Shown piece by piece: positions 55,592-64,000 of a stretch of DNA of 64,000 bases. How positions within the stretch are numbered: the first letter of the stretch is position 1; each line of letters opens with the position of its first letter. This DNA is from Larix kaempferi (lineage: Eukaryota > Streptophyta > Pinopsida > Pinales > Pinaceae), in the NCBI GenBank assembly GCA_027924585.1, contig BSBM01000904.1, forward strand, positions 18,125,501 through 18,189,500, given 5' to 3'. Position numbers and translations under genes: made by a program. The notes below the pieces were generated by a model. It was given only the letters and a program-made list of their open reading frames with translations, did no database searches and was not told the origin of the DNA.

Positions 55592-55715
55592 TGGTAACAT
55601 CCACAAAAGTAGTGATATGGTAGAGTAAAACATAGAAAGTATCTTAATTAAATGTACAAAATCGTGCAATTTTGTATAGCTAGAGTAGCTATGCAAATGA
55701 ATGCTTGGTAACTTG
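55592..55715. repeat. Second copy of the tandem repeat hit by the hAT insertion
   Basis: GGTAACATCCACAAAAGTAG through AATGCTTGGTAACTTGTG repeats the sequence flanking the hAT element (left part 51100-51161, right part 55531-55590). It is uninterrupted here, so it preserves the empty target site. Confidence 0.88.
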
Positions 55716-56265
55716 TGTTTTTAATGTGCTTTGTTGAAACTTAAACCAATTGTAATTGCAATTGGTTTGAATACATGCGACTCTCAAGGGTGAACAATTA
55801 GCCATAAGCACTTCCTTTAATTAAGTTTTGCTGCAACGGGGTACTCTTTCCTCAATTTCCTAGACTTACACTTCCTTTAACTGAGTTAAAGCGATAAGGG
55901 GTACTCTTCCGTCAAAATCACCTAGACTTACACTTGGCTCCAAACTCTGCTTATTTGAAGGACACTTGGCTCCAAACTCTGCTTATTCATGCCTTCGAGA
56001 GAATTCAACCTTCGTGGATAGCTTGACATCCAACCATCTTTACTATTTAACTATGGCACTATTAGCACTTTCCAAGTTATGTTGAGTCCTTTGATAGCTT
56101 TTTTAAAGAACTTTTTAACCTTTACAGATCATAATGCTCATTGTTATTTGATGGAGCTTCTAGCTGAGGTTAGTTGTCATGATTCTCCCTAGAATGTTGT
56201 TTAATGTTTGTTTTAAGAATTGCTCTTTTTATAGTATTCAATTCATAGCTCCTCTTTGCATTGAG
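55716..56265. other. Intron 7, short local repeats, no gene
   Basis: ACTTCCTTTAA.T.AGTT and GGACACTTGGCTCCAAACTC-like words occur twice within 55800-56000. No coding signal. Confidence 0.45.
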
Positions 56266-56267
56266 AA

Positions 56268-56543
56268 TAGTGAGGTGCTCTACAACTTAATATGGAGGAG
56301 TATGGGGGAGTTGTTGTAACGTTACATAAAGTTATCAAAAATAAAAAGTAATTAGAAAATTTCTTGTGGGCTCATACTATATATATATATTTTATGTCTG
56401 CTCATAAAATAAAACAATTAAAACCAGCATAGATTCATCTGAAACCCAGATGTATCAGGGACCGAGAGGAATCAAATTTCTTGAGGTGTAAATTTTGATC
56501 CTTCTCGGTGCTTGATAGATCCAGATTTAAGATGAATCTATAC
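56268..56543 (+). repeat. Foldback-bearing dispersed repeat, copy 2
   Basis: Shares TGAGGTGCTCTACA, TATGGGGGAGTTGTTGTAACG and the terminal hairpin with copy 1. Here the hairpin is well kept: about 53-base arms (56427-56479 and 56490-56543) around the loop CTTGAGGTGT, for example ACCGAGAGGAATCAAATTT against AAATTTTGATCCTTCTCGG. Confidence 0.8.
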
Positions 56544-56643
56544 TAATATAATTCAAATAGGTTTTGGTGATTAACCCTTGTTTCAATCCTTTACTAATAT
56601 AATTCAAATAGGTTTTGGTGATTAACCCTTGTTTCAATCCTTT
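56542..56643. repeat. 51-bp perfect tandem duplication
   Basis: ACTAATATAATTCAAATAGG starts at 56542 and 56593 with no visible difference between units. It begins at the last bases of the foldback repeat. Confidence 0.92.
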
Positions 56644-56649
56644 ACGGCA

Positions 56650-59205
56650 CTTACTGTCAAGCATTATGGCTAGGCTTGCCTATGGAACAATCTCATATTT
56701 GTCCTTGGAGGATTCTTTAGTACTCAAGGCTTAAAAGGAAGCTACTACTTTTGTATGTTTCCAATTCATGGGTTAGTTGCTCATAACCATATGTATGGTT
56801 ACCAAAACGATTGACATGCTACGGTATGCCATATTTATCTAACATGTACATCCTCTCATATTATTGAGTATGAGTCTTATGGCAAAAGATTTCTATAAGG
56901 AAGGTTAGACATCTTTGTTTTATATATGAAATGAGAGAAAACACTTCTCGTCATTATCTAAATAAACAAACTTTAGTATGGACTGTTACCCCCCATTTTG
57001 ACTAGGGTGTCCACAGCATTCCTTCCGCGATCTCCAAGCACTACAAGCAAAACAACTATCTATATTTCAAGATGAAATAAGCAATGATCTCTATGCAATC
57101 ATCTTTTCATAAAAAGCAGTATTGGAAGCTGCAAATGAGCGTGAAATGCTAAATGTTTTGACATGGAACTGCCCAACCATCTGTGTGTTGGGGGTTTTAA
57201 AAATTTCTATTTGTTCCTAATAGAAATTCTGCATGAGAAATATGCCGTGTATTCATATCGACTTTTTTGAGGATTCCAGCAGTGGCATTTACAAAAAGGG
57301 TTACCTTCCACTTCGCAGCTAACCAACACAAATTTTAACATTACAGTGATCGAGTTTCTGTACAAAACGCAACACTGGCTTTTTCTGAAGGATTTGCTCA
57401 TAGGTTCTAAATCTGGTGTACTCGGATTTGCTTTTTGAAGGGAGCCGTGACTTAGCAAGACAACCCTGACTGAAATCTTCCGAGGAATCAAGTGCATCGG
57501 TGCTATTATTGACAAGCTGAACTAGAGTTTCGCCAGTTAGCTGTTGAACCGTGACTTACGGGTCCGCCTTCACATGCTGAGAGATCATCAAGGTGATGAA
57601 TGGAGGCTTCCAACTGGAGCATATGAAGTTCTCAGTCATTTGAAGGATGCTGAAGGTTGGAGGTAACACGCACTTCCGAAATGAAATTGGCTATTGAATC
57701 AAACATTCGACAATCGTTTGAGACCAATCTTGAATGAGTTGAATGCAGTCACAATTATTGAGAAAGCAGTATTAAAAAGCGATCAGCGCAAGACTCAGTT
57801 TTTCGGTAAAAAGACAAGCCCACCCACAGTCAATCGCCAGGGCTCGGGGTACAGTAATGATCAAACACACAGCAGTTAGAAATCATCGGAGCTCACACAC
57901 GCTCAGGCCTGGGCACGCTTCTTCATGTGGATCTTGCACAGCCGGTTGATACAGTGCCGAGTCGTGAATCTTGGACCCGTGTTCACTCTAGCAAACGATG
58001 ACGAGTGGGAGTTGCTGTCGAAACCGAGTGAATTACGTCCGAGATAGAGCTCAGAGTTCGCGATCAGCGCACCATGGAAGTTAAAGTCACGCCATTGTTA
58101 GCATTTCACGTGGCAGTCAATGGATTATTGCGCAGTTGATTTCAATGAACTCGGGGTTCAGCCAAAACTAAGCAAATCGGAGGCTATCCGCGAAAAAATT
58201 GAACCCGGATGCATAATTTTTTGACAGCTGTGATTTGTTGAAGCCACCCGATATATTTTTGAAGTCGTGTTTATAACAAAATTCGACAGCATCGGAAAAT
58301 AGAGTTTAATCCGCACGTTATTCCGAGAGCATTGACTTTTGTAGATGGACAGAACCAAGCCTTTCCTTTTTGGCACTGAGAGCTTAAAGTCATTCATCAA
58401 TGAAATCAGCGGGGTTGGAGCCATCGTGGATCACATACCACGTTTTTGTTAGAAACCGATCTTTGGTGCAGAGCTCAGCGTTTGGCAGCAGTTCTTCTCT
58501 TAAATTTCGGAAGTCACGTCATGATAAATCTGCGAGTTGATTGAAGATGCACTCCTAACAGCCGAGTGGATTGGTTGTTACGCCTGTACATTTCCACGAT
58601 TTCAGAGTTTAATAGCTGCGCAGTGGGTATCCTCAGACAGTCGTGGGTTTGTATTCACGCTTTCTTGACAACCGATTGCAGCGATCAGAGGTCGTAACCT
58701 CCGAATAAAATCAAATTTTTGGTAGCTGTGCCAAAATCGCGATTTTCCTTTACCATCGATTGCTGTCATCACCGGTTTCAATTGCATCTGCAACAGCGTC
58801 CAGATTGACAGTCACTGCAGAGTATATTTGATTGCGGTAAAGGTTTGGAGCGGGCACCCATCTACTTTGCCGATCGGGGACCACTGTCAGTCACAACATT
58901 GAGTTAATCCACGACAGTTTCGATTTTCAAATGGATACCAGTTTGTGGTGAGCGCTGAGTACAGGAATAAATTCTCACGCTGAGCCTGTTGTTAGGTAGC
59001 TGCTCGGTGTCCAAATTAATCAACGAAGCAGAGGTTAAACTTGGGTCTCACGCTTTTGACAGCTGTTTCACACCTTACAAGTGGCAGTCGAATTTCACTG
59101 TGGGCAGTTTTTGTGCTGGCTTTAGCTATGAGAAAAAAAAGGTGGATCTCACCTTTGTTCTTTTTATTTATTTTGATTTTCTTTGGGAAAGAAATATAGG
59201 TTGAT
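56650..59205. other. CpG-containing LTR-like or gene-like DNA, unassigned
   Basis: 57000-59100 is less AT-rich than its surroundings and full of CpG words (CCGTGACTTACGG, CGATCAGAGGTCG). A short coding-like stretch at about 57580-57665 on plus (LRDHQGDEWRLPTGAYEVLS then HLKDAEGW) has no known match. Position and composition suggest the U3 of a long LTR whose TATA box follows, but no LTR edge was found. Confidence 0.35.
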
Positions 59206-59420
59206 TGGGCCTATAAAAGGAGTTAGCCTCCTCATTGTAGAGTATGGAAAACTTTCTGGGAGTGTCTTTTTCCCGTTGGGCTGAATAGAAAATCATGTTG
59301 GGTTTGTGGACAAATTGGACATCTCTCATGGTTGCGTGTTTTCACTTTAAGTGGTAGAGCAAATCTAGCTTGTGAGGGATTTTTTAAGCACAATAGATTA
59401 GCCATTTACGGTTGTTAAGT
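59206..59420 (+). promoter_or_regulatory. TATA-box promoter, probably LTR-derived
   Basis: GGGCCTATAAAAGGAGTTAG (TATAAAAGG at 59212-59220) followed by a GTGTCTTTTTCCCG leader is a strong plant-type core promoter. No gene begins downstream, which favours an LTR. Confidence 0.45.
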
Positions 59421-60008
59421 TGGTTAATTATGCTCAAGCAATTAGTATTTGAATGGGCATTAGTATTCGGTTGTACGAAATGCTGATTTAGATTTGAATT
59501 ATTTGAGCATTCTAGCATTTCTCACTTGTATGAAGCACAAGGCCACTTTGAGTCCTTTTTTTGACTCCATGCTCCCTTCTGGTACTGGCACTGGCCTTTT
59601 CCTTGAGGATTGATCCTCCCGTCTTTTCCATCACCTATTAAAAACTCATTTTTCTGTTACGTTTGTTTCTCTAAGGCAACCTCTTCATTTCACCTTGCCC
59701 TCCGTTGCACCTGCCTTAGCGATCCTACCTTAGGGATACCCCCCCTTGAGTTGGAGAAGAGCCAACCTGAAGCGAAGAGGAGAGGAGTGTGGTGACAGTG
59801 GCCTCTCTCCTGAGAGTTGTCATCCAGCCGGCGTGTTACATTTTGGGCTTCAACACACGCATGCCAGTTTTGAGAGACAACATGGACCTTAGTTGTCGTG
59901 ATTTCGAGTTTGATCTAGCGAGCTCAAGGCTTAAATGTGATTCCATGGTTATTGGGAACCCACTTTTATCATCGTGACTTGAGTAGTTTTCACCAACAAC
60001 TTATGGAA

Positions 60009-60125
60009 TATCTCATAACAAAAATTATGAAATTTATGTGATACCACAAGGCTTTAGACCGTGTGGCGATATCTCATAACAAAAATTATGTGGTACCACA
60101 AGGCTTTAGACCATGTGGCCGTGTG
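60009..60125. repeat. ~59-bp duplication
   Basis: ATATCTCATAACAAAAATTATG occurs near 60010 and 60069, each followed by ACCACAAGGCTTTAGACC.TGTGGC. Confidence 0.85.
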
Positions 60126-60249
60126 ACTATAGGGATGAACAAATCGTAACTTAGCATAATGCATATTTGGTAGCAGAAAAGAAAACACTTCTTGGCATCT
60201 ATATTTAATTAGCATAACATACTCCTCCACATGTCTTGGGAAACATATA

Positions 60250-60760
60250 GTTGGATTTTTTTTGTTTTTTTAAATGTTAATTATATTAATTCAAAGATCA
60301 AATTATAAATTATTACATAATAAAAATTACATCACACTAACTATGGGGCCTTGGGAAAGGCATCGATGCACCAAGAGAAATGGATCGAACAAGAATATCG
60401 TGACCAAAAACATTGAATATGACTCTCACAAGCAAAGCCAATTCCTACTTAGAACTCCTTAAGGTCCCAAAGAAAAAAATTCGGGGGCTATTGAATTTTT
60501 ATTACCTCAGAAAGTGTACAGTGGAGTGCCATTAATGGCAGTAGTGAGTAGAGGAGACTTGGGTGCATACAGGAAATGCAGGGTGACATGTGTGCAGGTC
60601 TGTAGAATGGTGAGGCAACCCTCCTCTAGCAAAGTTCTATACAACAGTACAATAGCTCCATACAACTCTCCAACAATTTCGTATGAGGGTGCCGAGCACT
60701 TATGGAGAAAGAGATAGAGGGTGTATGCATGGAAAAAGCATGTATGTGCCATCCTCAGTT
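60250..60760. other. Possible retroelement tail, no gene
   Basis: A T-run at 60256-60271 with TTAATTCAAAGATC after it looks like the A-tailed end of a minus-strand LINE. Two frames overlap at 60507-60752 on opposite strands; neither is recognisable. Confidence 0.3.
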
Positions 60761-60799
60761 TAGTTCCAGTTTAGATGCCTTTTATATTTAGTAGTTTAC

Positions 60800-61409
60800 T
60801 TCTAGTTTTGGCTTTCCTTGGGTTAGTATTTGCACACACAATTAGAGAACACAAATTTCTAGTTAAGGTGCTCATGCATGTGGATTCTAGTCTAAATTAG
60901 GGCATAGATCTCTTGGAGGATGCATGCTTGCATGCCTTAGTTCATCTATTGTAGATGCGCACTTCACTTAGGTTCATCTATCCATCCAACAAAGGTGCTT
61001 TTAGGGTTTGAGTTTAACATTTTCAGTTAAGGAACTATTGTGCATGTGTCCAGATTTTAACATTTTTAGTTAAGAGAGTGTCTAGATCCATTGTACCTTC
61101 TAGTCTATAAATGAGAAGGAAGGGTTATTAGTTTTATTAATTAATTCTTAGTTAAGTAGTTAGCAGTTCGTTGTTTACTTGTAGCAGATTCTCATTTTTA
61201 GAAGTAATCAAAAGCAATAATAGGTTTTGATAGTTAGTTTATTGTGTTTCTGTTATATATTTTCTACAATGTGTGTTTATAGATTCTAGCGTTAATCACA
61301 GAGTGCAGTTTTGAGTAGCTTTTTGCTTTTAACTGTTTAGTTACCTGTAGGAATTCATTTAATGTGCATACTCTATTTGGTATTTACGATGGTTTGAAAA
61401 AATCTAACG
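60800..61409 (+). repeat. LTR of a plus-strand copia element (approximate)
   Basis: The LTR ends TCTAACG directly before the PBS at 61410. A TATA-like CTATAAATGAG (61105-61115) lies inside. The left edge is not fixed; GGGTTAGTATTTGCACAC at about 60820 is a candidate because it mirrors the CTAACG end. Confidence 0.45.
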
Positions 61410-61421
61410 TGGTATCGAAGC
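61410..61421 (+). other. Primer-binding site of the plus-strand copia element
   Basis: TGGTATCGAAGC, the tRNA-Met PBS with two changed bases. Confidence 0.65.
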
Positions 61422-61639
61422 CCATATCTCGAGTATGTAAAGGCAAGTTATCTAGGGTAGAGATCTATCGAAGGGTTTCACTGGGCAGTTTCTCCAAGGG
61501 TCAGTGATTCAAGCAGACTTGTGCTAGTGGTCGACACGTTGACCGGAGAAAGTTTGTGGGGGTGTGAAATCCTAGTTGATCTAGTGGTGGAGATTGAAAC
61601 TTGTTTAGTTGAGCTACAATAATGGTTAATCCTAGTATG

Positions 61640-62410
61640 TGAATAGCCATTTGTTGGAGGGAGCCTCCAACTTTGTGCCATGGAAGTTGGGATTGTAAAA
61701 CCTCCTAGAAATGACAAACTTATGGTACCTTGTGGAGAAGGTCGTTGTGTTAGCTGAACATAACAAGAAGGTGACAATTAAGCTGATTCGGTGAAGGATC
61801 ACTTGATCCCTCATATTGCTTAGAATGCGATGTATGATGCTTTGGGAAGCTTGTACTAGAGTGTGAATATATCCAAGAAGATGCTCTTAAAGAACAAGCT
61901 CAACATTACTCGCATGAGCAAGATAGACACAGTGGCAAGCTATTTCATGGAGATGACAGAGCTGAGAGATCATATTGCTGCAGTTGGGGATATAATGAGG
62001 ATAATGAGCTAGTTCGGATTTCTTTGAATGGATTTAGTCCATTGTTGCACAAATTTGTCCAAGTTATTTGTGAATGGGAGAAGTTAACCGACTTTGAGCA
62101 GTGGTGGTATGCTTTCATTGGAGAGGAGATGAGACTACAACGAGTCTCAACCAATTGCAAGGACAGGGATGATGTACTAGACCTATCCCTCATTAGGAAG
62201 TTAGGAAGAGGAGGTAGGAGAGGACTTGGAAGAGGTCACAAGAGCAAGGAGGGAGGATCAGATTCTTTATGTCAGGGGAAGAAAGACTTGATTCATATCC
62301 AATGCTTCAGGTGTGACAAGCACGATCACTATGCTTCTCAATGTCTTGAGAGGAAGAAGGAGAAGGGAAAACAACACCAACAAAAGGGTGCTCATGCATG
62401 TGGATTATAA
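61640..62410 (+). pseudogene. Ty1/copia gag with zinc knuckle, decayed
   Basis: Coding pieces in three frames follow each other: EGASNFVPWKLGL (about 61656), LKNKLNITRMSKIDTVASYF (about 61885), then the open frame 62024-62410 with LNGFSPLLHKFVQVICEWEK, a basic Gly/Arg linker (RKLGRGGRRGLGRGHKS) and the zinc knuckle CFRCDKHDHYASQC. Several stops occur before 62020. The order capsid, linker, CCHC knuckle is standard for copia Gag. The normal protease does not follow on this strand; it is found inverted next door. Confidence 0.8.
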
Positions 62411-62490
62411 GTCATATGTCTGGAAGTTCCATTGTCCACATACCATCCAACACCTAAAACTATGTTTGTGGAAAGAAATCTATGCTGAGG
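62392..62490 (-). pseudogene. copia protease active-site segment, inverted relative to gag
   Basis: The minus strand reads GWYVDNGTSRHMTYNPHA at 62446-62392, matching the copia protease start (typically W..DSGAS.HMT). The catalytic Asp is present; the usual Ser-Gly-Ala is Asn-Gly-Thr. It abuts the plus-strand gag at a TGCATG palindrome. The open frame continues upstream (to 62784) into sequence that no longer looks like copia. Confidence 0.7.
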
Positions 62491-62499
62491 CATGAAAAA

Positions 62500-64000
62500 C
62501 CTTCGACCTAGAGTACGGGAGACCGCATAGGGGTGGAGAAATACAAGAGGAAAGGATCCAGGGGCAAAGAAATCCAAAAGAAATGAGGTAGGTCTATCAA
62601 ATGATAGACCCATCTCTCCTAACATCTGAGGCTGAATGAAGGAAACTAAGAATAGTATGTTGTCTTGAGGAAGAGCTAGTGGAAGGTCTAGGCCACCCTC
62701 TACTCTATTGTCTAGAGGAGGTAGCCCGCCACTGAGGTGTAGGGGATCTCGTCTACCTCCTGGGGAGAGGTCTAGTATGGTCACGATGCTGAGATCTCAA
62801 GGGATGAGGAAAGGCCCCACAGGTCCGCATTGATCTGGAGTCTAAAGCTGCATTGGTGTCAGTTTGTCTCTTAGTGCCCCTCCTTGAGGGTAGCACCGTG
62901 AAAAAAGAAGTGATATGTTGGGTAGAATCTAGTTTGGTAGGAGGCTGAAGAATATGGGTTTGGAAACTGAGGGCCTCTTGCATGTATAAGGCTATGCATC
63001 TTTGATCGGGGTATCTTAAGAAGTCGGTGAGGGTTTGGGACTCTTTGAATAGGAAACATAACCTCCCTCTGATCTCGTAGTATATGGAGCAACGGAAGAT
63101 GAAGTGCTCCTCAGTCTCGACCTCCTGGAGATGGCATAGCTGGCAGATCCTGTCAAATCGGTCAACCAAGTGGTCTATCTCTACCCAAAGTCTATGAGAG
63201 CCCACTTTGAATTGCTCTAAGGGAATGCGAAGATCACACATCTATTGGCAAAGAGTATATTGAGGTCGAATAATGAGTCCATCACTCAGCTCTAAGAAGT
63301 GCTCAGTGTAGAAGGCCATCTTTAGGTGTAACCCGCCCTGAGGGTTAACCCAATTGATCTGGATAAAATGTTTGTAGATGTCATCCCTGATGATCCTGTT
63401 CAACTCTTGTCTGAGAGGTAGGAGGTGGCCAAGTTTGTCCAAGGAATACTTGAACAGAGGGAGTTGGTCCATTTGAATTCCCACTAACTCCAAAAGATCT
63501 GAGACCCCTGCAAACCATCCTCGAGCCTGACCGAAGGGGTTGGATGAGGTGTCAGTCTCGACCTTTCGTCGAGTTAGCGAAGCTCTGAATGCGATGCAAC
63601 TAAAAGACTAGATTGAACACCGCCTCAAGTCGGAAGGCCTGTGATCCAAACTCTGCATAAATGATGTGATGAGGGTCTATCTGCTTGCATTCGATGATGT
63701 GTCGAAGGGGAAGGATTTGAACTCTCTCGACTAAGGCCCAATCAGACTCAAGCAATCTAGGTCCCCAAACCTCAAAGCCATAGAGAATAGTGGGTCGGAT
63801 ATGGGAGTCCATGAGGGACATCTTGGATGAAATGTCCTGGAAATGGTGTCTGAAGCATTGTCTCTCGAGGAGGGCTAAGGATATGTAGCCCTTGTTGACC
63901 CAAGGTTGAAGGACATGTAGTAGATTGAAGCGGGTTCCTAAGAATTGCACCCCCAAGTATGTGTAGGTGCTAGTGATCTCAATCTCCTCCTCTCTAAAGA
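62500..64000 (-). mobile_element. LINE ORF2 C-terminal region (runs off window end)
   Basis: On the minus strand, from 63956 downward: SSKMSLMDSHIRPTILYGFE and VWGPRLLESDWALVERVQIL, the conserved block after the reverse transcriptase of plant LINEs, then 63493-63242 (KYSLDKLGHLLPLRQELNRI) and 63241-62753 with a Cys/His cluster (RICQLCHLQEVETEEHFIF followed by RC). Stops or shifts separate the three frames, so the copy is inactive. The tail after about 62750 is low-complexity. The RT itself would lie past 64000. The copy at 34900-37790 belongs to the same family. Confidence 0.78.

Noticed and set aside
46892-56543. The two foldback-bearing repeats as LTRs of one 9.6-kb element
   Set aside because: They are in the same orientation, but SMT1 exon 7 and a complete hAT lie between them, so they cannot bound one retrotransposon.

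Overview
The window looks like nuclear DNA of a seed plant with a large, transposon-rich genome. A gymnosperm is my best guess: one housekeeping gene is stretched over very long, repeat-filled introns and nearly every other recognisable segment is a mobile-element relic. This is an inference from gene architecture; nothing in the sequence names the species.

The one convincing cellular gene is a plus-strand sterol C-24 methyltransferase of the SMT1 (cycloartenol C-24 methyltransferase) type. A TATA box lies near 15384, a non-coding first exon ends at 15574, and six coding exons follow (15896-15981, 18399-18465, 40774-40847, 40984-41068, 41164-41219, 50309-50363). All six join in frame with GT-AG borders to give 141 residues, including the SAM-binding motif [10 protein letters not shown]. 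The rest of the gene lies past position 64000. Introns range from 95 bp to 22.3 kb.

1-15300, upstream flank: a minus-strand Ty1/copia element (gag, primer-binding site, ~1.2 kb LTR) abuts a decayed endogenous pararetrovirus (caulimovirid movement-protein remnant). Next come a frameshifted relic of an unrecognised plant gene, a dense run of unrelated tandem repeats (5.4-8.0 kb), tRNA-derived SINE copies, AT-rich DNA, and two 5'-truncated LINE tails just upstream of the SMT1 promoter.

18466-40773, intron 3: a minus-strand LINE is split by a hAT-like element (22796-25239), which itself contains a 1455-bp LTR element. A decayed copia gag with PBS and LTR follows, then two further PBS/LTR remnants and a duplicated LINE relic.

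41220-50308, intron 6: tandem repeats, an LTR-like promoter, a foldback-bearing repeat, and a cluster of SINE copies partly amplified together with their flank.

50364-64000, intron 7 (open-ended): a nearly complete 4361-bp hAT element with an 8-bp target duplication, whose transposase is broken by one frameshift at a perfect 17-bp inverted repeat. Beyond it lie a second foldback repeat, a CpG-containing LTR-like region, a plus-strand copia gag whose protease segment is inverted, and the 3' part of a minus-strand LINE ORF2.

No rRNA, intact tRNA gene, CRISPR array or bacterial-type operon was seen.
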